A stretch of 64,000 nucleotides of DNA, taken from the NCBI GenBank assembly GCA_045403155.1, contig JAXIPB010000088.1, positions 6,091-70,090 on the forward strand, written 5' to 3'. The stretch is from JAXIPB01 sp045403155 (GTDB lineage Bacteria; Actinomycetota; Actinomycetes; Mycobacteriales; Micromonosporaceae). The notes beneath the pieces were generated by a model. The model was not told where the DNA came from. It searched no databases and worked only from the letters and a program-made list of their open reading frames with translations. The translations under genes and the position numbers were made by a program. Shown here in pieces: positions 24,712-33,722 of this stretch; position 1 is the first letter of the stretch; each line of letters starts with the position of its first letter.

Positions 24712-25642
24712 GCACATGGTTAGATCGAGCGTCGACCACGGCCACGCCTCGAGCGGCGCCGCCTCGGCCAGGGAGTCCACATCGGACGCCAGATCCTCTG
24801 GTCGGATCGGTTCCCCGGCGCGCCGCCGGGCCAAGCCGAGCCATAGCCGCGAGAGCACGAGGTAGCGTCGCAGCGACAAGCGCGTGGCCGTCCCCCGTAC
24901 CTCCTCAAAGGCGATGGCCGCGGCCTCTGGGTCGCCGACGGCGAGCGACCACCGGCCACGCACGAGCGCGGTCCGTAGTTCGGTGCGCCACTGGAACAGG
25001 TAGCCACCCTCCACCTCGGTGCCGAGCCGGCTCAAGTAGGCCTCAGCACCACCCGGATCGCCCGTGCGCAGGCGGCCATCGGCCAGGTCGAGCAGGGCGT
25101 GCGCCAACGGTTCGGCGAAGTTCTGTGCGCTCGCCCGTTCGTACGCGCGGGTGTTGGCCTCGTCGGCCTCCCCGAAGGCTCCGACACCCCGCAGTATCCA
25201 ACCCCGGAAGTTGTCGTCGCGGGCGTCGAAGCGCTCGGTGCGCTCCCGCGCGGCCGCGGCGGCCATGAGGTCGAACTCGCGCAGGGCGGCGGCCGGCTCT
25301 CTCGTGAGCCCTCGCGCGTAGCCGGCGGGCCTCGTCGGTGAGCTCGGCCAGCGCCATCACGTCCAGCCAGTCCGCGGCCAGGGAGTAGCCGGCCTGCGTG
25401 CGCGGAAGCCGCTCCGGCCCGATGGCGGACCGCAGCCGGCTGACCAGAACGGAGAGTTGGTCGGCCGGATGGCTTGGCTGATCGTCTCCCCAGACCACCT
25501 CGGCCAGGGCGTCGGCGCCGACGGCCGAACCACGGGCGACTGCGAGCCGGCCCAGCAGCCGGCGCGCCTTTCGGCTGCTCAGACGAGCGAGATCAACTCA
25601 CTCGACGGTGAGCCCGCCGAGCAGCCGCACCCGCACGATCAC
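24712..25642 (-). pseudogene. Decayed SARP/AfsR-type regulator
   Basis: The minus strand reads VIVRVRLLGGLTVE then an in-frame TGA (25600-25598). It continues VDLARLSSRKARRLLGRL and LSVLVSRLRSAIGPERLP, the winged-helix DNA-binding domain of SARP regulators. A one-base frameshift near 25321 follows. The next frame carries tetratricopeptide-like helices (DNFRGWILRGVGAFGEADEA, AIAFEEVRGTATRLSLRRYL). The bacterial transcriptional activation domain and ATPase normally between these parts are missing. The 3' frame runs antisense into the phosphotransferase gene without a clear stop. Confidence 0.78.
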
Positions 25643-25753
25643 CCCACCGGTATACCGCATTACTTCGGCCGCCCCGGACGCTCGCTTCGATGATCTTCGG
25701 AATCCGTCGCGGATCCGGGCGCGGGTTACGAAACCGGGGGTTTTGCGGAAGCG

Positions 25754-25789
25754 AGGAGCCGGCGTCCACGGGGGAAGACGTCGGCTCCT
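25754..25789. terminator. Hairpin between the SARP remnant and the aldehyde dehydrogenase
   Basis: AGGAGCCGGCGTC (25754-25766) pairs with GACGTCGGCTCCT (25777-25789) through a 10-base loop, with one G-T pair. It is a strong stem without a clear T-run. It follows the aldehyde dehydrogenase stop by about 135 bases on the minus strand, so it may end that transcript. The rest of 25643-25924 holds no gene I can see. Confidence 0.5.
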
Positions 25790-25924
25790 GCGGCCCTCAG
25801 CATAGCCGTCTTACCCCGCCTTAGCTAGGCCAGGTTTTCGGACGTAACCAACTCGGGCGATCGACGGCACGGGCAGTCCATCCGGTGAAAACGGGGCAGC
25901 CGTACGGCCGATGCCGCCCGGGAA

Positions 25925-27544
25925 TTAGCCGGGCCGGGCATGCCCGTTTTCTGGGACGTCCCCGACGTGACCACGGTCCCTGACGTCACCACTGTCCCCG
26001 ACATGACCACTGTGGATTCTGCCGTTGACCCGCCGCGGCAGCCCAAGCGGGTTGGCGTCGCGCAGAGCCTCGGGCAGCAGCGCGTCGGGCAGGTTCTGAT
26101 AGGCCACCGGTCGTTGGAACCGCCGCACCGCGCTGACGCCGACGGAGGTGTGCAGCGGCGATGTCGTGGCCGGCCACGGGCCCCCGTGCTGCTGGGCCCA
26201 GGCCACGGCGACGCCAGTCGGCCAACCGTCCCAGATGACCCGGCCGGCCCGGGCGCTGAACCGGTGCAGAAGTGAACGCACCAGGTCGGGCTCCTGTTCG
26301 GCATCGGCATGCAGGGTCGCGGTGAGGCTGCCCGGCATCGCGTCCAGGGCCGCGATCAGCTCGTCGGTCGAGCGGTACTCCACGACCAGCGCGGCCGGCC
26401 CGAAGCACTCCTCCAGCAGCGCGTCCGCGTTCGGCACGAGGTCCGTCGCGTCCACGGCCAACAACACCGGTGACGCCCCGTAACCGGGCGACTCCACTGT
26501 GGAGGACTGGCTGGTCCCGAGTGGCAGCATGTTGCGTACCCCAGGCGTTCCGGCGAGCCTATGTGCGGTTCGGGCGAATCCGTCGTGAATCCGCTCGTTC
26601 AACAGCGGACCTATGGGTGCGGACGAGACAGCCGCCGCTAGCTGCTCCTCCAGTCCGTGACCGGAGGGCAGAAGGAGCACGCCGGGCTTGGTGCAGAACT
26701 GGCCGGCGCCGAGCGTGTACGAGGCGACGAAGCCGTGAGCGATCTCGGCGCCACGGGCGGCGAGCGCGCCGGGCGTCACCACGCTCGGGTTGAGCGAGCC
26801 AAGCTCGCCGTAGAACGGGATCGGATCGGCGCGGCTGTTCGCGAGGTCGAACAGGGCCCGGCCGGCGGCCAGTGAACCGGTGAATCCGACGGCCGCGATC
26901 GAGGGATGGGTCACGAGGCTTCGGCCGGCCTCGAGCCCGTGCACGACCGCGAACGCGCCCTCCGGGGCGCCGGCTCGGGCCAGCGCCGCTGCGACGATCT
27001 GCCCACATCGCACCGACAACCCGGGATGCCCGGGATGCGCCTTCACGATCACGGGGCAACCGGCGGCGAGGGCGCTGGCGGTGTCGCCACCTGGCACGGA
27101 GAACGCGAAGGGGAAGTTGCTGGCTGCGAAGACCCCGACCGGACCGATCGGCACCAACATGCGGCGAAGGTCCGGCCTCGGCGCGGGGATGGCGTCCGGA
27201 TCGGCGGTGTCGATGACCGCATCGACCAGCGATCCCTCCGCCACAGTGTCAGCGAACAGCTCGAGTTGGACCCGGGTGCGGGTCAACTCGCTCGACAGCC
27301 GAACCGGGCCGAGGGCCGTCTCGGCGTCGGCAAGAGCGACCAGGTCATCGCGCGCATCCTCCAGCGCGGCGGCCACGGCGCGCAGTAGGTCGGAGCGTCG
27401 GGTCAGGGCCATCGCCGCCATCGCCGGCGCTGCCGCGGCGGCCGATTGCGCCACGCGATCCAGGTCCTGGGCTGAGGTGTGCGGCACCGGCCCGCCGACC
27501 GGCGCGCCGGTACGTGGGTTCCTTCCTTGATCTACGTCGCCGAT
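25925..27544 (-). CDS. 2-oxoglutarate semialdehyde (2,5-dioxovalerate) dehydrogenase
   Basis: About 539 residues of the NADP-type aldehyde dehydrogenase group that oxidises alpha-ketoglutarate semialdehyde. Signatures are VGVFAASNFPFAFSVPGGD, VGFTGSLAAGRALFDLA, FYGELGSLNP (catalytic Glu) and YTLGAGQFCTKPGV (catalytic Cys). It would be the last step of the hydroxyproline pathway encoded upstream. The start is uncertain: a GGGAGGA ribosome site lies seven bases before ATC (27544-27542), with no ATG/GTG/TTG nearby. A GTG at 27484 or a GTG far upstream are alternatives. An 18-base tandem repeat extends the C-terminus. Confidence 0.85.
   Translation of the reverse strand: MGDVDQGRNPRTGAPVGGPVPHTSAQDLDRVAQSAAAAAPAMAAMALTRRSDLLRAVAAALEDARDDLVALADAETALGPVRLSSELTRTRVQLELFADTVAEGSLVDAVIDTADPDAIPAPRPDLRRMLVPIGPVGVFAASNFPFAFSVPGGDTASALAAGCPVIVKAHPGHPGLSVRCGQIVAAALARAGAPEGAFAVVHGLEAGRSLVTHPSIAAVGFTGSLAAGRALFDLANSRADPIPFYGELGSLNPSVVTPGALAARGAEIAHGFVASYTLGAGQFCTKPGVLLLPSGHGLEEQLAAAVSSAPIGPLLNERIHDGFARTAHRLAGTPGVRNMLPLGTSQSSTVESPGYGASPVLLAVDATDLVPNADALLEECFGPAALVVEYRSTDELIAALDAMPGSLTATLHADAEQEPDLVRSLLHRFSARAGRVIWDGWPTGVAVAWAQQHGGPWPATTSPLHTSVGVSAVRRFQRPVAYQNLPDALLPEALRDANPLGLPRRVNGRIHSGHVGDSGDVRDRGHVGDVPENGHARPG
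25958..26011 (-). repeat. Three 18-base tandem repeats at the 3' end of the aldehyde dehydrogenase gene
   Basis: Units at 25958-25975, 25976-25993 and 25994-26011 (GTCCCCGACGTGACCACG and variants). They encode the tail SGHVGDSGDVRDRGHVGDV after the normal end near LPRRVNGRI. The period keeps the reading frame. Confidence 0.88.
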
Positions 27545-27596
27545 GTTCGTTCCTCCCGTGGCCGAAGGACCACCTGGCTCACACCATACTGACCTG

Positions 27597-28226
27597 ATGA
27601 CGCACCATTCCTCGGCCCTGTCGACCACGCGGCGCTCCTGGCACGCGGTCGGCGAACTCGTGCTCGCCGGGCCGCAGTACAGACGCAGCGGAACGATCCG
27701 ACTGCATGTGTTGCCGAGCGGATTCGGCACGACGAAGGATCCGGCAATGGCCGTCGACACGGCCGACCTCGTCGTGGGCGATGTCCGCGTCGGCCTGGAC
27801 GGCCGAACCTGTGCCGAACTGGGCGCGGCTGCCGGGGTCGACGTCGGTCCGCCGATGGGCCTCTACCACGATGGCTCCGGCGTACCCGAGCACGAGGTGC
27901 TCACGGTCGATGCCGCCGCGGCGGCCGTCCTGGCGGACGCGTTCGCGATCGGGGACGCGGCGTTGCGGGCGTTCGCGCCGACGAAGACGGCCGTGCTCTG
28001 GCCCGAACACTTCGACGTCGGCATCACCGTGGACGAGGTCAACTACGGTATGTCGCTCGGCGACTCCTATCTGGACGAGCCCTACGCGTACGTCGGTCCG
28101 TGGCAAGCTCGCGAGGGCGACTTCTGGAACGCCCCCTTCGGCGCAGCGCGCCCATTGCGACAGCTTGACGGGGTCGACGAAGTCTCTGAATTCTTCGCTC
28201 GCGGCCGCACGTTGGCCAGCGGCTAG
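27597..28226 (+). CDS. Conserved hypothetical protein within the hydroxyproline locus
   Basis: A 209-residue soluble protein, MTHHSSALSTTRRSWHAVGE. It contains LWPEHFDVGITVDEVNYGMSL and YAYVGPWQAREGDFWNAPFG, which look like a conserved fold, but I do not recognise a named family. It is divergent from the aldehyde dehydrogenase (52 bases between starts) and converges on the iron-sulfur oxidoreductase gene. A link to hydroxyproline use is not supported beyond position. Confidence 0.75.
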   Translation: MTHHSSALSTTRRSWHAVGELVLAGPQYRRSGTIRLHVLPSGFGTTKDPAMAVDTADLVVGDVRVGLDGRTCAELGAAAGVDVGPPMGLYHDGSGVPEHEVLTVDAAAAAVLADAFAIGDAALRAFAPTKTAVLWPEHFDVGITVDEVNYGMSLGDSYLDEPYAYVGPWQAREGDFWNAPFGAARPLRQLDGVDEVSEFFARGRTLASG

Positions 28227-28255
28227 CACGCGAGGACGGGTCGGCGGCCGGGGAC

Positions 28256-29944
28256 TCACGCGTCGCGGGACAGTTCGCCCAGCGGGATGGGCACGGCGAA
28301 CGGCCTCTGTGCGAAGGTGGCGAGATCGTCGCGACCGACAGTCCGATTGCACAGGCGCGCCGTGAGCGTGGCGGTCGCGTACCCGCATGTTCGGCCCTGG
28401 CACCAACCCATCCCCGGGCGGGCGAGGAGCTTGACCGTACGAGCGTCGGTCGCGCCGAGTTCGGTCACCGCGGCCGCGATCGCCCCGTACGGCACCTCCT
28501 CGCATCGGCAGACCACCGTCTCGTCGGTGAGACACGCCGGCCACCCCGCGGGCAGTGCGTGGGCGGCGTGCATCGCATTGGCAAACGTGCGGAGCCGGTC
28601 ACGACGACGGCGGAGCGAGGTCAGGTCGCGAGGCGACAGCGCGGCCGCGGAGCCAGTGGCCTGCGCCGCCGCGGCCCCGGCCAGCTCGCCCTCGGTCACA
28701 GCCAGCGCGGCGCCGCCGACGCCGGTGATCTCACCGGCGGCGTACAAGCCCTGGACCGATGTCTGACCCTCACCGTCGATCATGACGGCAAGGCCTCCGT
28801 CCGCGGCGACCCTGACAGCGCAGCCAAGCGCCAGGGCGAGCTCGAGGTTGGCCGTGAAGCCGTATCCAATGGCGACGGCGTCACATTGCACGCGATGCTC
28901 CGAGCCGGCAACGATCTGGCCGGCGGCGTCAAGCCGCGCAATGTCCACTCCGGACACGCTCGCACCCCCGTGGGCCGCGACGACCGCGTGCCGGATCCGG
29001 TACGGCACACGGCGGCGCGCCAGCGCGGCCGCGTAGCCAGCCGCCTCGCCCAGCTTGCCCGCGACGGCGGCAGCCGCTCCGGGCCGGCTCAGGTAACCGC
29101 GAGGATTACCGGCCTCGTAGACCCCAATCACCCGTGCCCCGGCCGCGGCCAAAGCGACCGCCACGGGAAGCAGGAACGGCCCCGCCCCCGCGACCACGAC
29201 CTCCCGACCAACGGCGACACCAGACCCCTTGAGCAGCGCCTGCGCCGCGCCGGGCGTGACCACGCCGGGCAGATCCCATCCGGGGAACGGCATCGTGCGG
29301 TCGTACGCGCCGGTGGCGAGCACCAGCCGCGCGGCCTCGAGGCGGCCCGCGGTCGTATGCAGCACAAAACCCGGCTCAACAAGCCAGACCGTCGCGCCGG
29401 CGACATGATCGACGCGTTCTTCCACAATGGAGCGCAGGCCGACGAAGACATCCCAGTCCCGGTAGCCGAGCCGGCCGGACTCGCCGACACCGTGCCGCCA
29501 AAACTGCCCGCCCGGCGCATGCGCGCTGTCGACGATCACCACCCGGCAACCGCTCAACGCAGCGGTGGCGGCGGCGGCCAGGCCCGCTGGACCGGCGCCG
29601 ATCACCGCGACGTCGTAGCGCCCCATAGGTGATGGCAGCGGTGTGGACGACTGCTGTGCCAGCGCCGTCGAGGCGCCGGCGGCCGGCCCGCCGGCCGCGT
29701 CGTCATGGCCGGTCACGATCATTCCCGGACGAGCGGGAGCAACGCAGACACGCTGACCCCGCACGCCGTCGATCGTCGCGAGGCAGTCGAAGCAGGCGCC
29801 GATGCCGCAGAAGATGCCGCGAGGTGCGCCGGCATTTCGGGTTGCCCGCCACCACCGGATGCCGGCCTCCCACAGGACGGCCGCGACGGTCTGGCCCGCA
29901 CGCATCCGGATCGGCCGCCCATGAAAGACGATCTCGTCAGGCAT
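28256..29944 (-). CDS. D-hydroxyproline dehydrogenase, fused gamma-alpha subunit
   Basis: A 562-residue fusion. Residues 1-80 are a plant-type [2Fe-2S] domain like HcnA, with C46, C51, C54 and C67 in FCGIGACFDC and RVC. From residue 110 it is an HcnB-like FAD subunit with VAVIGAGPAGLAAAA, a second GAGPFLLP dinucleotide motif, and a BFD-like iron-sulfur tail (VCRCEEVPYGAI, MGWCQGRTCG). With the next-upstream FAD subunit it should oxidise D-hydroxyproline at the membrane or to a carrier. The ATG at 29944 follows GGAGGAAGC and overlaps the upstream gene by eight bases. Confidence 0.88.
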   Translation of the reverse strand: MPDEIVFHGRPIRMRAGQTVAAVLWEAGIRWWRATRNAGAPRGIFCGIGACFDCLATIDGVRGQRVCVAPARPGMIVTGHDDAAGGPAAGASTALAQQSSTPLPSPMGRYDVAVIGAGPAGLAAAATAALSGCRVVIVDSAHAPGGQFWRHGVGESGRLGYRDWDVFVGLRSIVEERVDHVAGATVWLVEPGFVLHTTAGRLEAARLVLATGAYDRTMPFPGWDLPGVVTPGAAQALLKGSGVAVGREVVVAGAGPFLLPVAVALAAAGARVIGVYEAGNPRGYLSRPGAAAAVAGKLGEAAGYAAALARRRVPYRIRHAVVAAHGGASVSGVDIARLDAAGQIVAGSEHRVQCDAVAIGYGFTANLELALALGCAVRVAADGGLAVMIDGEGQTSVQGLYAAGEITGVGGAALAVTEGELAGAAAAQATGSAAALSPRDLTSLRRRRDRLRTFANAMHAAHALPAGWPACLTDETVVCRCEEVPYGAIAAAVTELGATDARTVKLLARPGMGWCQGRTCGYATATLTARLCNRTVGRDDLATFAQRPFAVPIPLGELSRDA

Positions 29945-31190
29945 CGCTTCCTCCGGCCACGCGCTCGCGAGCGGATCGTTCACCGGCGAATCGTTCAGCG
30001 CCGAACGGCGTCGGGTCGACCGCCGGCGTCGTCCCGGTCAACGAGGCCGCGATGAGGTCGGCGGTCGCGGGCGCCAACCCGATCCCGGCCCCCTCGTGGC
30101 CGCACGCGTGCAGCAGACCTGGCACCCGCAGGTCGCTGCCGATCACCGGAAGGTGGTCGGCCGTGTAGGGACGGAACCCGCGGTAGGCCCGGATCGCGTG
30201 TACGTACGCGAGAAAGGGGAACACGTCGATGGCTTGGGCGGCGAGCCGGCGCAGCACCGGCAACGCAAACGTCCGGTCGAAGCCGACCCGCTCCCGGCTG
30301 GCTCCGATAAGGACGGTGCCGGCTCGGGTGCCCTCGACGACGGCCGAGGTCTGCAGGTCGCTTGCATCGCTGGCCACATCGGCCACGTACTCGGCCGCGT
30401 AGACCTTGTGTCGGATCGGCGGCGGCTCGCCGGCAGCGCCTATCGGCTCGGTGACCAGGATGAAGCCCCGTCGGGGGAGAATCGGCAACTCGATGCCGGC
30501 GAGCCTCGCGATGTCGGCCGACCACGTGCCGGCCGCGTTGACGACCGCCGCCGCACTGATCCGACCCGCGGTCGTGCGAACGGCCATCACGCGGCCGTCC
30601 TCGCCGAGGTCCACACCGATCACGGTGACGCCGGGATGGAATCCGGCGTCATGTTCGCGCACCGCCGCCCGCAACAGGCACGCGGTCGCCAGCATCGGCT
30701 GTACCTGCATGTCCTGCGGGTAGAGGACGCCGCCGGCCAGACCACCGGCCAGGTTCGGTTCGTGCCGGCTCAACTCGTCGGCGTCCACGTCGAGAGCCAC
30801 AACCCCGACTCTGCGCTGGTCGGTGGCGAGCGAGCGCAGCGTACTCAGACCGCCAGCGGTCGCCGCCACCACCAGCCCACCCTTGCGCTCGAGTTCGAAC
30901 GCGTCAGCGTCGAGTGTGGAGCCAAGCTCCCGCCACAGCGAGAGCGAATGCAGGATGAGTTCCAGCTCAGGGCCGGGGGTCTTGTCAGAGACGAGCAGGT
31001 TGCCCTCGCCGGCACCGGTCGTGCCACCCGCAACAGTGCCGCGATCGACCACGGCGACCCGCAGCCCCGCCCGGGCCGCGAAATAGGCGCAAGCGGCACC
31101 GACGACTCCGGCGCCGATGACCACGACGTCGGCGCTCGCCGGCGACGGCAGCGGCGACGCGATCGGCTGAACCGAACGTTGCGAGGTCAT
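29937..31190 (-). CDS. lhpB: D-hydroxyproline dehydrogenase beta subunit (FAD, DAO family)
   Basis: A 417-residue D-amino-acid-oxidase-type flavoprotein. The N-terminal dinucleotide motif is VVVIGAGVVGAACAYFAARAG. The substrate-domain end is YRGFRPYTADHLPVIGSD, then HACGHEGAGIGLAP. This is the HcnC/LhpB-type catalytic subunit. The ATG at 31190 has GAAGG five bases upstream; a GTG at 31202 overlaps the epimerase stop and is the alternative. It sits between the epimerase and the fused iron-sulfur subunit in a tightly packed operon. Confidence 0.87.
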   Translation of the reverse strand: MTSQRSVQPIASPLPSPASADVVVIGAGVVGAACAYFAARAGLRVAVVDRGTVAGGTTGAGEGNLLVSDKTPGPELELILHSLSLWRELGSTLDADAFELERKGGLVVAATAGGLSTLRSLATDQRRVGVVALDVDADELSRHEPNLAGGLAGGVLYPQDMQVQPMLATACLLRAAVREHDAGFHPGVTVIGVDLGEDGRVMAVRTTAGRISAAAVVNAAGTWSADIARLAGIELPILPRRGFILVTEPIGAAGEPPPIRHKVYAAEYVADVASDASDLQTSAVVEGTRAGTVLIGASRERVGFDRTFALPVLRRLAAQAIDVFPFLAYVHAIRAYRGFRPYTADHLPVIGSDLRVPGLLHACGHEGAGIGLAPATADLIAASLTGTTPAVDPTPFGAERFAGERSARERVAGGSDA

Positions 31191-31198
31191 TACCGCCT

Positions 31199-32209
31199 TC
31201 ACGCGCTAAGCAGGAAACCCTCGGGGAAAGGATCCTCGGGGTCGAGCAGATACTGCGCTGTACCGGTGATCCAGGCCCGCCCGGTGATCGTCGGCACCAC
31301 CGCCGGCACTCCCCCGACCTCGACCTCCTCGACAAGTCGGCCAACGAAATGGCGGCCGATGAACGACTCGTTTATGAAGTCCTGGCCCAGGGACAGCTCT
31401 CCGCGCCCCCACAGTTGCGCCATGCGGGCCGACGTGCCGGTGCCGCATGGTGACCGGTCGAACCAGCCGGGGTAGATGGCCATCGCGTGCCGGGAGTGAC
31501 GCGCGTCCGATCCGGGTGCGGCCAGGTAGACGTGGTGGCACCCGCTGATGCCGGCATCGACCGGGTGCACGGGTCGGTCCGCCTCGTTGATCGCGTCCAT
31601 GATCGACAGACCAGCGTCGATCAGGCGTGCGGAGGCGGCCCGGTCAAAGGGAAGCCCCAACTTCGCCAGCTCCACGATGGCATAGAAGTTGCCGCCGAAG
31701 GCGAGGTCGTACCCGACGGTGCCGAGCCCCGGCACCTCCACCGAGGCATCGAACGCGACCGGGAACGACGGCACGTTGCGGATCGTCACGCCCGTGGCCG
31801 CGCCGTCGTCGCGAACGGACACCTCGGCTACGACGAGGCCGGCCGGCACATCGAGGCGGACCGTGGTCACCGGGGTCGTGACCGGCACCATGCCCGTCTC
31901 CACCAGCACGGTGGCCACGCCCATGGTGCCGTGCCCGCACATCGGCAGGCATCCAGAGACCTCGATGAAGAGGACGCCGAAGTCGGCATCCGGTCTCGTC
32001 GAGGGCTGCAATATCGCGCCGGACATCGCCGAGTGACCGCGTGGCTCGTACATCAGCAGCGTCCGCAGATGGTCGGTGTGGGCCAGGAAGTACGCACGGC
32101 GCTCGGCCATCGTGTCGCCGGGGATCACGCCCACGCCGCCGGTGATCACGCGGGTCGGCATGCCCTCAGTGTGGGAGTCAACGGCGTGGAACACGTGCCG
32201 GGAGCGCAT
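31199..32209 (-). CDS. lhpA: 4-hydroxyproline 2-epimerase (proline racemase family)
   Basis: A 336-residue proline racemase-fold enzyme. Both catalytic cysteines are present: C91 in PMCGHGTMG and C255 in SPCGTGTSARMA. A threonine at the second site would mark a dehydratase, so two cysteines favour an epimerase. It converts trans-4-hydroxy-L-proline to cis-4-hydroxy-D-proline, the first pathway step. The ATG at 32209 begins two bases after the stop of the DapA-like gene. The neighbouring dehydrogenase and deaminase genes support hydroxyproline over proline. Confidence 0.93.
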   Translation of the reverse strand: MRSRHVFHAVDSHTEGMPTRVITGGVGVIPGDTMAERRAYFLAHTDHLRTLLMYEPRGHSAMSGAILQPSTRPDADFGVLFIEVSGCLPMCGHGTMGVATVLVETGMVPVTTPVTTVRLDVPAGLVVAEVSVRDDGAATGVTIRNVPSFPVAFDASVEVPGLGTVGYDLAFGGNFYAIVELAKLGLPFDRAASARLIDAGLSIMDAINEADRPVHPVDAGISGCHHVYLAAPGSDARHSRHAMAIYPGWFDRSPCGTGTSARMAQLWGRGELSLGQDFINESFIGRHFVGRLVEEVEVGGVPAVVPTITGRAWITGTAQYLLDPEDPFPEGFLLSA

Positions 32210-32211
32210 GA

Positions 32212-33153
32212 TCAGCCCTTCTGGGCGGCGGGGGTAGTCGGTTCGGCCTGCATGGCGTACGCGGTCGCCAGTCGTACCGCGGCATCCTGGTCGTCGGTCA
32301 GGGGTGCGCGGGGCGGCCGGCATGGTCCGCCGTAACGACCGGCCAAGTCCATCGCCAACTTGATGGCCTGCACGAACTCCGTCTTCGAGTCCCAGCGCAG
32401 CAACGGGTGCAGCCGCCGGTACGCCGGAAGCGCGGTCGGAAGGTCACCCTTGGTCGCGGCCTCCCAGAGCGCGGCGCACTCGGCCGGCAACGCGTTGGGC
32501 ACACCCGCGATCCATCCGGGTGATCCCGCGATCGCCAGTTCGAGCACCACGTCGTCGGAGCCGACCAGGACGTCGAGCCCGGGCGCGCTCTCGGCGATCT
32601 CGTAGGCGCGCCGCACGTCGCCGGTGAACTCCTTGATCGCGGCGATGAGCCCCTCCCCGTACAGGCGGGCGAGGAGCGTCGGCGTCAGGTCGACCTTGGT
32701 ATCGATCGGGTTGTTGTAGGCCACGATGGGCAGGCCCACCTTCGCCACCTCGCGGTAGTGCGCGACAACGGAGTCCGCCTCCGCCCGGTAGGCGTTCGGA
32801 GGCAGCAGCATCACTGCTGGACAGCCGGCCTCGGCCGCCTGCTCGGTCCACCGCCTCGCCTCGAGCGCGCCGTAGGCGGCGACGCCGGGCACGACGGAGA
32901 AGCCACCCGGTATCTCGGCGGCGGCCGCCACCGCAGCCCGCACCACCTGAGCCCGCTCGTCCGGCGTGAGCGTCTGATACTCACCGAGCGAGCCGTTGGG
33001 CACGATGCCATGGCAGCCGCCGGCGGCGAGGAACCGCACGTGTTCCGCGTAGCCATCGAAGTCGACGCTGAGATCCCCGCGCAGCGGCAGCGCCGCCGCC
33101 ACCAGAATTCCATGCCACGGCTTCACGCCGTCCGATGTCATCTCCACGCTCAC
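32212..33153 (-). CDS. lhpC: Pyrroline-4-hydroxy-2-carboxylate deaminase (DapA family)
   Basis: A 313-residue TIM-barrel enzyme of the dihydrodipicolinate synthase family. The Schiff-base lysine is K174 in IAAIKEFTGD and the conserved tyrosine is Y146 in IVAYNNP. In hydroxyproline loci this branch deaminates 1-pyrroline-4-hydroxy-2-carboxylate to 2-oxoglutarate semialdehyde. It is the first gene of the leftward operon. The GTG at 33153 is used; an ATG at 33141 is possible. The upstream gap contains dispersed repeat A. Confidence 0.88.
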   Translation of the reverse strand: MSVEMTSDGVKPWHGILVAAALPLRGDLSVDFDGYAEHVRFLAAGGCHGIVPNGSLGEYQTLTPDERAQVVRAAVAAAAEIPGGFSVVPGVAAYGALEARRWTEQAAEAGCPAVMLLPPNAYRAEADSVVAHYREVAKVGLPIVAYNNPIDTKVDLTPTLLARLYGEGLIAAIKEFTGDVRRAYEIAESAPGLDVLVGSDDVVLELAIAGSPGWIAGVPNALPAECAALWEAATKGDLPTALPAYRRLHPLLRWDSKTEFVQAIKLAMDLAGRYGGPCRPPRAPLTDDQDAAVRLATAYAMQAEPTTPAAQKG

Positions 33154-33261
33154 CGACCCTAGCCGGTCCGAGCGCCGGACGAGCGTGCGGCGAGCGCGTG
33201 GCTGCGTTAGACCCCGGTCAAGATCGCGGTGATCATGAACTTAGCGTCGCAGAATCGCGCC

Positions 33262-33286
33262 GATCATGGCCTCCAAATCATGATCG
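33262..33286. repeat. Dispersed repeat A, copy 2
   Basis: GATCATGGCCTCCAAATCATGATCG, one base different from the copy at 10685. It is preceded by AAGATCGCGGTGATCATGA at 33221, again matching the flank of the other copies. It lies in the divergent gap between the lhpC and DUF2630 genes. Confidence 0.85.
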
Positions 33287-33357
33287 ACGCCGCGGAGAGG
33301 GAGGGGGAAGGGCTGGGGAAGGGGGTGATCATGGCGTGGTGATGGAACGCTGGTCCC

Positions 33358-33603
33358 ATGGACGAGAAGTCGATCCTCGATCGCATCGCGCACCTCGTCG
33401 AGGAGGAGCACAAGCTCCGAGCCGCGGTGCAGACCGGTCAAATGCCCTCGGACGAGGAGCGGTCGCGGCTGCGCGCGCTGGAGGAGTCCCTCGATCAGTG
33501 CTGGGACATGCTTCGTCGGCGCCGGGCGGCACGCAGTAACGCCCAGGACCCCGACGCGGTCACCGAACGGTCCGTGCCCGAGGTCGAGGGCTACCTACAG
33601 TAG
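33358..33603 (+). CDS. DUF2630 family protein
   Basis: An 81-residue, highly charged, helical protein: MDEKSILDRIAHLVEEEHKL, then ALEESLDQCWDMLRRRRA and the C-terminal VPEVEGYLQ. This matches DUF2630, small actinobacterial proteins of unknown function. It likely forms a coiled coil. It is a single gene. Confidence 0.88.
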   Translation: MDEKSILDRIAHLVEEEHKLRAAVQTGQMPSDEERSRLRALEESLDQCWDMLRRRRAARSNAQDPDAVTERSVPEVEGYLQ

Positions 33604-33722
33604 CGACTCCACAGTGGATGCGGGCGGCAGGCATCAGCCACGCGACGACGGCGAACCCGTGCCCTTGGCGGTGCCGTGCTTGACTATCGACGTGGACAGC
33701 AGCTCAAGCTCGCGGTGCTGGC

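Noticed and set aside
24712..25642. Evidence for a secondary-metabolite cluster
   Set aside because: Only a dead SARP remnant is present; no polyketide, peptide or tailoring genes lie nearby.
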